Positions 45,119 through 55,950 of a stretch of DNA of 64,000 nucleotides are shown piece by piece. The notes under the pieces were generated by a model. That model did no database searches. It was not told the origin of the DNA and worked only from the letters and a program-made list of their open reading frames with translations. Each line of letters starts with the position of its first letter. Positions within the stretch are counted from its first letter, which is position 1. Source of the stretch: Microbacterium sp. SYP-A9085 (GTDB lineage Bacteria > Actinomycetota > Actinomycetes > Actinomycetales > Microbacteriaceae); the NCBI RefSeq assembly GCF_009649635.1, contig NZ_WJII01000005.1, positions 1 through 64,000 of the forward strand, in the 5' to 3' direction. The translations under genes and the position numbers were made by a program.

Positions 45119-47283
45119 CCGCGGTGGCGAAGAAGGTCTCCGATCAGTACGAAGACATCGATTTCACCCCGCTGGACGCCCTGGCCGCGGACGAGGTCGT
45201 CACCCGGTCGCCTGTCCGCGACATCCGGCTGCCCTCCGGCCGCGTGCTGGCACTGATCACGCTCGACAACGGCCGTGACCACCGGCGTCCCAACACGATC
45301 GGGCCGGCGACGCTCACCGAGCTCGCTCACACGCTCGACACGCTCGCGGCGCGTGCGTCGGCCGGCGACATCCACGCCGTCGGCATCACCGGCAAGCAGT
45401 ACATCATGGCGGCGGGCGCCGACCTGTCGGACATCTCGAAGCTCGGCTCGAAGGCGAACGCGAAGCTCATCGCGCAGCGCGGCCACCAGGTCATCGGACG
45501 CCTCGGTGACATGGGTGTGCCGTCGTTCGCGTTCGTCAACGGGCTCGCCCTCGGCGGCGGGCTGGAGATAGCGTTGAACTCCACGTACCGCACGGTGGAT
45601 GCCTCGGCGGCCGCGATAGCCCTCCCCGAAGTCTTCCTCGGACTCGTTCCGGGGTGGGGCGGCGCGTACCTGCTGCCGAACCTCATCGGCATCGAGAACG
45701 CCCTCGAGGTCGTGATCTCCAATCCGCTGAAGCAGAACCGGATGCTGAAGCCCCGGCAGGCGTTCGAGTACGGGATCTTCGACGCCATCTTCGAGCCCGC
45801 GAACTACCTCGAGGACTCGCTGCGGTGGGCCGACGGCGTACTCGCAGGCACCGTGAGGGTCGAGCGCAGGAACGAGCCGGGCAGGATCGAGCGCACCGTC
45901 AAGTGGCCGGTCGCGATCAAGGTGGCGCGGGGCATGCTGGAAAGCCGCATCGGCACCGTGCCGCGGTCGCCGTACGCCGCACTGGACCTGCTCGAGAAGG
46001 CCCGCGGCGGTACGAAGGCGGAAGGGTTCGCCCGTGAGGACGAGGCCCTCGCCGATCTCGTCGCCGGCGACCAGTTCGCGGCATCCATGTACGCCTTCGA
46101 TCTCGTGCAGAAGCGGGCGAAGCGGCCGGTCGGGGCACCCGACAAGGAGCTTGCGCGCAAGGTCACCAAGGTGGGCGTGATCGGCGCCGGCCTGATGGCG
46201 AGCCAGTTCGCGCTGCTGTTCGTGCGGAAGCTCCAGGTCCCGGTGCTCATCACCGATCTCGACCAGGCGCGCGTCGACAAGGGTTTGGCATACATTCGCG
46301 AAGAAATCGGGAAGCTCGAGGCCAAGGGACGCGTGGACGCCGACACGGCGAGCAAGCTGCGCGGCCTCATCCACGGAACGACGGATCGCGGCGAGTACGC
46401 GGACTGTGACTTCGTGATCGAGGCGGTCTTCGAAGAGGTCTCGGTCAAGCAGGACGTGTTCGCGCAGATCGAGCAGATCATCGCGGACGACGCGGTCCTG
46501 GCCACGAACACGTCGTCCCTGTCCGTCACCGAGATCGGCGCGAAGCTCGCGCACCCGGAACGGCTGGTCGGATTCCACTTCTTCAATCCGGTCGCGGTGA
46601 TGCCGCTGATCGAGGTCGTGAAGACGCCGCAGACGACGGATGCCGCGCTGTCAACCGCGTTCGTGGTGGCCAAGGGCCTCGGCAAGAGCGCCGTACTGAC
46701 GGCGGACGCGCCAGGGTTCGTCGTGAACCGGCTGCTGGCGAAGGTGATGGGAGAGGCGGCACGTGCCCTCTACGAGGGCACGCCGCTGATGACCGTGGAG
46801 AAGGCCTTCGCGCCGCTCGGGCTGCCGATGACCCCGTTCCAGCTGATCGACCTGGTCGGCTGGAAGGTCGCGGCGCACGTGCAGGACACGATGGCACGGG
46901 CGTTCCCGGACCGGTTCTTCGCGTCGGACAACTTCCACCGCCTGGCCGAGCTCGAGCAGGTTGTCGAAAAGGACAAGTCGGGTCGGGTGACCGGCTGGTC
47001 GAAGGCGGCCGAGAAGGTGCTCAAGGGCGCGGTGGGTTCGACCCCGGCCACGGAGGCAGAGATCCTCACCCGCGTTCAGGACGGGCTGGCCCGCGAGATG
47101 CGGCTCATGCTCGACGAGGGCGTCGTGCCCGAGGTCGAAGACATCGACCTGTGCCTCGTCCTCGGCGCCGCGTGGCCGTTCATCGACGGCGGGGCATCCG
47201 TCTACCTCGATCGTGAGGGCGCGTCCGAGCGCGTGTTCGGCGACACCTTCCATCATCCGGTGATCCGCGGAATCGGCGGCTGA
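45115..47283 (+). CDS. fadB: Fatty acid oxidation complex alpha subunit
   Basis: A 722-residue fusion of enoyl-CoA hydratase (about 1-310) and 3-hydroxyacyl-CoA dehydrogenase. The hydratase part has ITGKQYIMAAGADLSDIS, AFVNGLALGGGLEIALN and ALPEVFLGLVPGWGGAYLLPN. The dehydrogenase NAD site is KVGVIGAGLMASQFALLFV, with ATNTSSLSVTEIG, GFHFFNPVAVMPLIEVV and APGFVVNRLLAKVMGEA. Start GTG 45115 overlaps fadA; a GTG at 45124 is an alternative with a better AGAGGA spacing. Confidence 0.94.
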   Translation: MTAVAKKVSDQYEDIDFTPLDALAADEVVTRSPVRDIRLPSGRVLALITLDNGRDHRRPNTIGPATLTELAHTLDTLAARASAGDIHAVGITGKQYIMAAGADLSDISKLGSKANAKLIAQRGHQVIGRLGDMGVPSFAFVNGLALGGGLEIALNSTYRTVDASAAAIALPEVFLGLVPGWGGAYLLPNLIGIENALEVVISNPLKQNRMLKPRQAFEYGIFDAIFEPANYLEDSLRWADGVLAGTVRVERRNEPGRIERTVKWPVAIKVARGMLESRIGTVPRSPYAALDLLEKARGGTKAEGFAREDEALADLVAGDQFAASMYAFDLVQKRAKRPVGAPDKELARKVTKVGVIGAGLMASQFALLFVRKLQVPVLITDLDQARVDKGLAYIREEIGKLEAKGRVDADTASKLRGLIHGTTDRGEYADCDFVIEAVFEEVSVKQDVFAQIEQIIADDAVLATNTSSLSVTEIGAKLAHPERLVGFHFFNPVAVMPLIEVVKTPQTTDAALSTAFVVAKGLGKSAVLTADAPGFVVNRLLAKVMGEAARALYEGTPLMTVEKAFAPLGLPMTPFQLIDLVGWKVAAHVQDTMARAFPDRFFASDNFHRLAELEQVVEKDKSGRVTGWSKAAEKVLKGAVGSTPATEAEILTRVQDGLAREMRLMLDEGVVPEVEDIDLCLVLGAAWPFIDGGASVYLDREGASERVFGDTFHHPVIRGIGG

Positions 47284-47291
47284 CAGGGAGC

Positions 47292-47750
47292 CTACAAGTC
47301 CTCTTCGTGAGGCGCATCAGCCCTGCCCAGCGCGTCTCCGCGGGCCAGTACGGCGGCGAGGACGCCGAACACGAGCATGATCACGCCGAGCGGGTTCGCG
47401 AAGCCGATCGCGATGCCCAGGCCCGGTTCGGCCGTCCCGGTGAGAATGGTCTGCAGCCCGTCCGCGGTGATGTCGGGGATCAGCAGGCCCAACAGGACCG
47501 CGCAGCCCCACGACGCGAACAGGGTGCCGAACGTGGCGCCGCGGTGGTGGTATCCCGCGTGCGCGGTGCGAACCACGCCGCGGGCGACGAACAGGTGCAG
47601 GACGACGAGCAGGGTGCCCAGCGTCAGTGCGTAGACGGGCGTCAACGGACCGGCGACTCCGAACAGGGCGCGGCCGAACGCCACCCACGCGGCCAGGACG
47701 ACGCCGGCGACGACGATGAGGGCGCCGCGGACCATGGGACGAGACAGCAT
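47292..47750 (-). CDS. Four-helix membrane protein, unknown
   Basis: A 152-residue protein with four hydrophobic segments (ALIVVAGVVLAAWVAFGRALF; TPVYALTLGTLLVVLHLFVA; ATFGTLFASWGCAVLLGLLIP; LGIAIGFANPLGVIMLVFGVL) and an acidic C-terminus. I recognise no family. Its stop is 8 bp from the convergent fadB stop. The ATG at 47750 has GGTGGAGGG directly before it, so spacing is tight; an internal ATG at 47735 is possible. Confidence 0.75.
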   Translation of the reverse strand: MLSRPMVRGALIVVAGVVLAAWVAFGRALFGVAGPLTPVYALTLGTLLVVLHLFVARGVVRTAHAGYHHRGATFGTLFASWGCAVLLGLLIPDITADGLQTILTGTAEPGLGIAIGFANPLGVIMLVFGVLAAVLARGDALGRADAPHEEDL

Positions 47751-47776
47751 CCCTCCACCGTATCCAACCCGTCGGC

Positions 47777-48104
47777 CTCGGCCGAGCCGAGGAGATCGGC
47801 CCGGGCGAGGGCGGATGCGCGACGAGACGTCCTCGCCTCGGCCGAAAACCTCGGCTCGGCCGAGGATGCGCGGGAGACAGGCGCGGCGGGCTGCGGGTGG
47901 CGCACCGGGGCTGCGCGTGGGATGCGCGACGGGCTGCAGGTGGCGCACTGGGCTGCGCGTGGGATGCGCGACGCGGCCAGGTTCGGCGCGGCTGGGCGCG
48001 GCATCCCGCATCTCCTCGGCCGAGGCGAGGAGATTGGCCGAGGAGAGGGCCACATCGCGCCGAGACATCCTCGCCTCGGCCGAAATCCTCGCCTCGGCCG
48101 GGGG
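47777..48104. repeat. Composite repeat block between dxs and a membrane protein gene
   Basis: Two direct copies of an 89-90 bp palindrome-rich unit (47777-47865 and 48015-48104, roughly 83% identical by eye) both start CTCGGCCGAG and contain GAGGAGAT and TCCTCGCCTCGGCCGA. Between them lie two tandem 43/42-bp copies (47888-47930 and 47931-47972), each ending GTGGGATGCGCGAC. The distal unit ends at the dxs stop. The 354-bp gap holds no gene that I can support. It has no shared half-site with the 63-bp-period family except a GCATCCCGCATCT at 48000-48012. Confidence 0.8.
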
Positions 48105-50045
48105 CTACTCGCCGCGCGGGGCGAGATCCGCCCATTGTGGCGCGGCGGCGGGGCGGGCGGACGGGATGCGGGTGCCCAGCACCTGCGCGACCACGTCCTG
48201 CGCGATCTTGGCCGCCGTGAGACCCGCGTCGCGGAGGATCTCGTCACGCGAAGCGTGCGCAATGAACTCGTCGGGCAGCCCCAGCTCGTCCACCGCGGTG
48301 TCGACGCCGGCCTCCCGCAGCACCTGCCGCACGCGGGTCCCGATGCCGCCCACGCGGATCCCGTCCTCGATCGTGATCACGAGACGGTGGGATGCCGCGA
48401 GCTCGACGATCGACGGGGCGACCGGCACCACCCAGCGCGGGTCGATCACCGTGGCGCCGATGCCCTGTGCACGCAGCCGCTGCCCGACATCCATCGCCAG
48501 ATGCGCCATCGGCCCGATGCCGACCAGCAGCACATCCGGCGACTCGCCTCGGGCGAGCACGTCCACGCCGTCGGCGAGGCGTTCCAATGTCGGCAGCTCG
48601 TCCGCGACGCTGCCCTTGGGGAACCGCACCACAGTCGGCGCATCGCCGACCGCGACCGCCTCTCCCAGCTCCTCGCGCAGCCGCGCCGCGTCGCGCGGCG
48701 CCGCGATCCGGATGTGCGGGACTATCTGGAGTGTCGCCAGGTCCCAGATGCCGTGGTGGCTGGGCCCGTCCGGTCCGGTGATCCCCGCGCGGTCCAGCAC
48801 GAACGTGACGCCCGCGCGGTGCAGCCCGACGTCCATCAGCACCTGGTCGAACGCGCGCCCGACGAATGTCGCGTACAGCGCTATCACCGGGTGCAGGCCG
48901 CCGTACGCGAGGCCGGCGGCGGAGGCGACGGCGTGCTGCTCGGCGATGCCCACGTCGTGCACCCGATCCGGAAACCGCTGCGCAAACGGCAACAGCCCCG
49001 TGGGCCGCAGCATCGCGGCGGTCACCGCGACGACGTCAGGGTGCGCGGCGCCGAGCTCCGGCAGCTCGCCGGCGAAGACATCCGTCCACGTCTGCGCGCC
49101 GGCGCCTCCGAGCGCCTCGCCCGTGCGCGGATCGATCCGCCCGACGGCGTGGAACTGGTCTGCGTCGTCGTGCCGCGCCGGGTCGTATCCGCGGCCCTTC
49201 TCGGTGATCGCATGCACTATCACCGGGGCGCCGTACCGCTTGGCGAGGCGCAGGGTCTCGATCAGGGCCGGGATGTCGTGCCCGTCCACCGGACCCAGAT
49301 ACTTTATGTCGAGATTGGAATACAGCGCCTCGTTGCCGGTGAAGCGGGACAGGAACCCGCGAGTCCCGCCGCGCAGGCCGCGGTGCATAGCGCGGCCGAC
49401 CGGACCGAAGCGGTGGAAGAGGCTCTGCGACCTCTCGTCGAGCTGACGGTAGGTCTGCGCGGTGCGGATGCGGTTGAGGTACCGTGCCATCCCGCCGATC
49501 GTGGGCGCGTACGACCGGCCGTTGTCGTTGACGACGATCACGAGGTTGCGGTCGTTATCGTCGGAGATGTTGTTCAGCGCCTCCCACGTCATCCCCCCGG
49601 TGAGCGCGCCATCGCCCACCACCGCGACGACATGCCGGTCGCGCCGACCGGTGCGGATGAACGCGCGGGATATCCCGTCCGCCCAGCTGAGGCCGCTCGA
49701 CGCGTGCGAGGACTCGACGACATCGTGCGGGCTCTCCGCACGCTGCGGATACCCGGCAAGACCGCCCTGCGATCGCAGCCGGGAGAAGTCCTGCCGCCCG
49801 GTCAGGAGCTTGTGCACGTACGCCTGGTGGCCGGTGTCGAACACTATCGGGTCGTTCGGCGAGTCGAACACGCGGTGGATGGCTATCGTCAACTCGACCA
49901 CACCGAGATTTGGGCCGAGATGGCCGCCGGTGCGGGCGACGTTCTCGATCAGGAACGCCCGGATTTCACCGGCCAGCTGCGCGAGTTGCGCGCGGCTCAG
50001 GGCATCGAGATCCCGCGGGCCGCGGATCGTCGGAAGGATCGCCAT
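48105..50045 (-). CDS. dxs: 1-deoxy-D-xylulose-5-phosphate synthase
   Basis: A 646-residue thiamine-diphosphate enzyme condensing pyruvate and glyceraldehyde 3-phosphate, the first step of the MEP isoprenoid route. Motifs: FDTGHQAYVHKLLTGR, the ThDP motif VVGDGALTGGMTWEALNN to VVNDNGRSY, YLGPVDGHDIPALIE, and the transketolase pyrimidine domain HDVGIAEQHAVASAAGLA with the catalytic Glu. Start MAILPTIRG at 50045 with GAGGGGAGAG upstream. B6 here uses the DXP-independent route, so DXP is for isoprenoids and thiamine. Confidence 0.96.
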   Translation of the reverse strand: MAILPTIRGPRDLDALSRAQLAQLAGEIRAFLIENVARTGGHLGPNLGVVELTIAIHRVFDSPNDPIVFDTGHQAYVHKLLTGRQDFSRLRSQGGLAGYPQRAESPHDVVESSHASSGLSWADGISRAFIRTGRRDRHVVAVVGDGALTGGMTWEALNNISDDNDRNLVIVVNDNGRSYAPTIGGMARYLNRIRTAQTYRQLDERSQSLFHRFGPVGRAMHRGLRGGTRGFLSRFTGNEALYSNLDIKYLGPVDGHDIPALIETLRLAKRYGAPVIVHAITEKGRGYDPARHDDADQFHAVGRIDPRTGEALGGAGAQTWTDVFAGELPELGAAHPDVVAVTAAMLRPTGLLPFAQRFPDRVHDVGIAEQHAVASAAGLAYGGLHPVIALYATFVGRAFDQVLMDVGLHRAGVTFVLDRAGITGPDGPSHHGIWDLATLQIVPHIRIAAPRDAARLREELGEAVAVGDAPTVVRFPKGSVADELPTLERLADGVDVLARGESPDVLLVGIGPMAHLAMDVGQRLRAQGIGATVIDPRWVVPVAPSIVELAASHRLVITIEDGIRVGGIGTRVRQVLREAGVDTAVDELGLPDEFIAHASRDEILRDAGLTAAKIAQDVVAQVLGTRIPSARPAAAPQWADLAPRGE

Positions 50046-50094
50046 TTCTCTCCCCTCGCCGGTCTGGCCTGCCAAGTCTAGGAGCCGGATGCGC

Positions 50095-50130
50095 AAAGGC
50101 CCCCGTCGTCCGCGGACGACGGGGGCCTTT
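50095..50130 (-). terminator. Strong palindromic terminator after acnA
   Basis: A 36-base perfect palindrome: AAAGGCCCCCGTCGTCCG at 50095-50112 is followed by its exact complement to 50130. It begins 8 bp downstream of the acnA stop. Symmetry means it could act on both strands. The dxs start is 50 bp further. Confidence 0.88.
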
Positions 50131-50137
50131 CACAGGC

Positions 50138-52966
<2,829 letters not shown>

Positions 52967-53076
52967 GTCTCGTCTCCTTCGTCGGCGGCGGAAGCGCGGG
53001 CACGCGCCCGCGGTCCCATCATCCCCGTGCGCACGGGCCGTGGCCAGTCAGGTTCGCCTTACTCGCGCGGGAGTGA

Positions 53077-53100
53077 ATTTATCTTGATATCAAGATAAAT
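53077..53100. promoter_or_regulatory. 24-bp perfect palindrome upstream of acnA
   Basis: ATTTATCTTGAT at 53077-53088 is followed immediately by its exact complement to 53100. It stands out as AT-rich in GC-rich surroundings and starts 4 bp after the DUF3159 stop. Size and symmetry are like MarR- or TetR-type operators. In Streptomyces coelicolor a MarR homologue (TamR) controls aconitase, so control of acnA is a reasonable inference. Confidence 0.7.
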
Positions 53101-53103
53101 GTA

Positions 53104-53871
53104 TCACCCCTGGTTCGTCGGCGACGGCGCCTGCGGGCCCGTGTCGGGCTTCGGGTACAGGCCGCGCACGGCCAGCCAGGTGACCGCGACCAGGGGGGCG
53201 AAAAGCGGCAGTCCCATGATGATCTTGAGCGTGCCCAGGGCGGTGACCTGGTCGGTGAGGAACAGCGGCAGCTCGACGGCGAGCCGGATGCCGAACAGTG
53301 CCGCCCACGCGAGCGTGAGCCAGAAGAACACGCGTCGTTTGCGGGCTTCGGCGCGCCACCGCGTGCCCTCGTTCATGAGCCAGCCCACGGCCAGGCCGAT
53401 CAGGGGCCAGCCGATCAGCGCAGAGACGAGCATCGCGGCGCCGTAGCCGGCGTTCGTGACCAGGCCCAGGATGAAGTTGTCGGCCGCCCGCCCGGTCCAC
53501 AGCGCCAGCGCCGCGGCCGCGGCCGTGGCCACCAGTCCGCCGATGGCCGCGGATGCGGTCGACCGGGTGACGAGCCGGATGACGGTGAACACGAGCGCGA
53601 GTGAGACCGACGTGCCCACGGCGAGCCACAGGTCGCCTTCGCGCGTGCGCGGGTCGACAGTGGCGGTCCAGACGACGACGAACACGAGGGTGGGCAGGAC
53701 GGACTCGAGGATGCCGCGCCATCCACCCATCGCCTTCCACACGATGTGGCCGGTGGTCGCCGACGCACCCGGGTCGAATCCGGCCCGTTTCGCCGCACCG
53801 CCGAGGGCGGCGCCGAGCAGATCGGATGCCGCGGGGTCGGCATCCCGCTCGTCGGGCCCGGGTTCGGTCAC
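53104..53871 (-). CDS. DUF3159 membrane protein
   Basis: A 255-residue integral membrane protein with about six helices. DUF3159 signature regions: WKAMGGWRGILESVLPTLVFVVVW split, IRLVTRSTASAAIGGLV, GRAADNFILGLVTNAGYGAAMLVSALIGWPLIG split, and LTLAWAALFGIRLAVELPLFL. Function unknown. GTG start overlaps the DUF3710 stop as GTGA. The dut-DUF3710-DUF3159 order is conserved in actinobacteria. Confidence 0.92.
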   Translation of the reverse strand: MTEPGPDERDADPAASDLLGAALGGAAKRAGFDPGASATTGHIVWKAMGGWRGILESVLPTLVFVVVWTATVDPRTREGDLWLAVGTSVSLALVFTVIRLVTRSTASAAIGGLVATAAAAALALWTGRAADNFILGLVTNAGYGAAMLVSALIGWPLIGLAVGWLMNEGTRWRAEARKRRVFFWLTLAWAALFGIRLAVELPLFLTDQVTALGTLKIIMGLPLFAPLVAVTWLAVRGLYPKPDTGPQAPSPTNQG

Positions 53872-54464
53872 GCCGCGCCCGGCGCGATGGGCATCCGCAG
53901 CGGGATGAGGTCGCGCGGCGGCATCGGCGAGCCGCCGCGCACCACGACGATAGAGCGGAACAGGTCCTCCACGCGGGTCGCGGCGTCCACGTCCGCGGTC
54001 GCCGCTCCCCCGATCACGCCGCGCAGGAACCAGCGCGGGCCGTCGACGCCGATGAAGCGGGCCAGTCGTCGGCCGGCGGTGCCGTCGGTGGCGACCACGG
54101 GCACCTCGGCGAGCAGCTCCGCGCCGAGCGGGCCGTCCCGCTCCTCTACACGGCCGCCCTGCTGCTTGACCTGCTGGCGGATCTGCTCGCGCGTCTCATC
54201 CCACAGGCCGGCCGACCGCGGCGCGGCGAACGGCTGCACCTGCAGTGTCGACTCGGCGTAGTCCAGCCCGACGGCGACGATGCGCTGGGACTGCTCCTCG
54301 ACCTCGAGGCGCAGGTTCAGGCCCTCGCGGGGCAGGATCTTGATGCCGCCGAGGTCGATGTACGGGCGGACCGGGTTCGCCTCGGAGTCGTCGAACGGTC
54401 CCGCCGCCGAGCGATCCCCGGGCGCGGACTTGCCCGGTCCCAGCGGGGACGTGGCATCGGTCAT
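53868..54464 (-). CDS. DUF3710 family protein
   Basis: A 198-residue soluble protein. Family features: VRPYIDLGGIKILPREGLNLRLEV split, LQVQPFAAPRSAGLWDETREQIR split, and GVDGPRWFLRGVIGG. Function unknown; always linked to dut. The ATG at 54464 overlaps the dut stop as ATGA. Confidence 0.92.
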   Translation of the reverse strand: MTDATSPLGPGKSAPGDRSAAGPFDDSEANPVRPYIDLGGIKILPREGLNLRLEVEEQSQRIVAVGLDYAESTLQVQPFAAPRSAGLWDETREQIRQQVKQQGGRVEERDGPLGAELLAEVPVVATDGTAGRRLARFIGVDGPRWFLRGVIGGAATADVDAATRVEDLFRSIVVVRGGSPMPPRDLIPLRMPIAPGAA

Positions 54465-54916
54465 GAAAGACTCCTCGTCTCGTTCGCGTAGCCGGTGGAG
54501 CCGAATCCGCCCTCACCGCGCACGCTCTCCGGCAGCGTCTCCACCGGGATGAATGCCGCTCGGGAGATCGGCATCACGATCAGCTGGGCGATGCGTGCGC
54601 CCACCTCGATGTCATACGGTGCGGTGGCGTCCGTGTTCAGCAGCGTCACCTTCAGCTCGCCGCGATATCCGGCATCCACGGTCCCGGGCGCGTTCACTAT
54701 CGTGATTCCGTGCTTCGTGGCCAGGCCGCTGCGCGGCACGACGAAGCCGACGTATCCGTCCGGCAGCGCGATGCGCACGCCGGTGCCCACGAGCGCGCGC
54801 TGGCCGGGCTGCAGGCGCAGCGCCTGCGTGGAGACAAGATCCGCGCCGGCGTCACCGGGATGCGCGTAGGCCGGAATCTCGGGGGCGATAATGGGGACGT
54901 CCACGGTTTCGGTCAC
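54461..54916 (-). CDS. dut: dUTP diphosphatase
   Basis: A 151-residue trimeric dUTPase that hydrolyses dUTP to dUMP. All five motifs are seen: AHPGDAGADLVS, VPRSGLATKHGI, NAPGTVDAGYRGELKV, RIAQLIVMP and the C-terminal GEGGFGSTG that closes the active site. GTG start at 54916, without a Shine-Dalgarno. Only 12 bp separate it from the divergent DUF3093 gene, so its promoter must overlap that region. Confidence 0.96.
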   Translation of the reverse strand: MTETVDVPIIAPEIPAYAHPGDAGADLVSTQALRLQPGQRALVGTGVRIALPDGYVGFVVPRSGLATKHGITIVNAPGTVDAGYRGELKVTLLNTDATAPYDIEVGARIAQLIVMPISRAAFIPVETLPESVRGEGGFGSTGYANETRSLS

Positions 54917-54928
54917 TCATCGAGGGTA

Positions 54929-55429
54929 ATGCAGAAGACGACGAGCGGTGCCACCGGCACCGGGAGCACATACACGGAGCGCCTCACGCCGTCCCTGTGG
55001 GCGTTCACAGGGGCCGCGGTGGCGGCGCCGATGGCGGCCATGGCGTTCGTGCCGTTCGACACGACGCTCGCGCTGGCGGCCGGCGTGGTGGTGGCCGTGC
55101 TGGTGATCTGGCTGCTGCTGGCCGCCTCGCCGCGGATCGAGGTGCGGGACGGCGTGCTCTACGCCGGTCGCGCCCACATCCCCGTCACGCTGCTCGGCGA
55201 CGGGGAGTGGTTCACCGGGGAGGACGCCCGTCAGCTGCGCGGTCCGGGCCTGCCCCGGGACGCGTGGCATCTCATTCGCGGCGGCATCGACGGCGTCATC
55301 CGCGTCGCGGTCGTCGATCCCGACGATCCGGCGCCGGCGTGGGTCATCTCGTCACGGACACCGGACCGGTTGGTCGCTGCGATCCGTCGCGCCCAGCGGG
55401 CCGGCGGCGCGGATCGCAGCGCCTCATAG
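54929..55429 (+). CDS. DUF3093 membrane protein
   Basis: A 166-residue protein with two N-terminal membrane helices (LWAFTGAAVAAPMAAMAFV; LALAAGVVVAVLVIWLLLA) and a soluble domain (IEVRDGVLYAGRAHIPVTLLGD split; RQLRGPGLPRDAWHLIRGGIDG split; VWVISSRTPDRL-like end). Matches DUF3093, which is always near dut and DUF4193. Function unknown. GAGGG lies close before the ATG. Confidence 0.9.
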   Translation: MQKTTSGATGTGSTYTERLTPSLWAFTGAAVAAPMAAMAFVPFDTTLALAAGVVVAVLVIWLLLAASPRIEVRDGVLYAGRAHIPVTLLGDGEWFTGEDARQLRGPGLPRDAWHLIRGGIDGVIRVAVVDPDDPAPAWVISSRTPDRLVAAIRRAQRAGGADRSAS

Positions 55430-55437
55430 TCGTCCGG

Positions 55438-55731
55438 TCAGGCCGCGCATTCGATGCAGATGGGGCCTGAGGCGTCCTCGTGGTCCAGCTGTGAGCGGTG
55501 CTTGACGAGGAAGCAGTTCATGCACGTGAACTCATCCTCCTGAGGGGGCAGCACGACGACGTCGAGCTCCAGGTCCGACAGATCCGCGCCCGGGAGCTCG
55601 AAGCCGGACGGGTTGTCCGAATCCTCGTCTCCGACGTTGCCGGAGAGCTTGTCGGGTACGCGCTCCTTGAGGGCCTCGATCGACTCGCTGTCGTCCTCGT
55701 TCTTGCGGGGTGCGTCGTAATCGGTGGCCAT
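55438..55731 (-). CDS. DUF4193 small acidic protein
   Basis: A 97-residue protein. It starts MATDYDAPRKNEDDSESIEAL and ends with a Cys pair pattern (FTCMNCFLVKHRSQL; GPICIECAA) that looks like a zinc ribbon. This matches DUF4193, an actinobacteria-restricted family with no assigned function. Its stop lies 9 bp from the convergent DUF3093 stop. Confidence 0.92.
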   Translation of the reverse strand: MATDYDAPRKNEDDSESIEALKERVPDKLSGNVGDEDSDNPSGFELPGADLSDLELDVVVLPPQEDEFTCMNCFLVKHRSQLDHEDASGPICIECAA

Positions 55732-55950
55732 TCCTGAAGGTCTCTACTTTCCCATGGTGTGATGCCGCGTTCGGGTCGGGGCGGCGATAGTTTGCACGAC
55801 ATGAGCCCATTTCGCAAATGCGGCCGTGAGATGGGCCTGTCTTGTGACGATCCTGCGGTGAAACGGACGGCACGCCCGCGATATTCCCACTCCCGGCACG
55901 GGGTCGTGCGAACATGGGCGCACACCCGCACATGGAAAGGCGCGGTTCGT

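Noticed and set aside
47307..50081. 924-codon plus-strand frame opposite dxs
   Set aside because: Antisense shadow of dxs and the small membrane protein gene, with Arg/Ala/Gly-rich low-complexity product.
55759..55950. N-terminal extension of SepH
   Set aside because: The frame is open upstream of 55951, but the added residues are not SepH-like and the ATG at 55951 gives the family N-terminus with a usable ribosome site.
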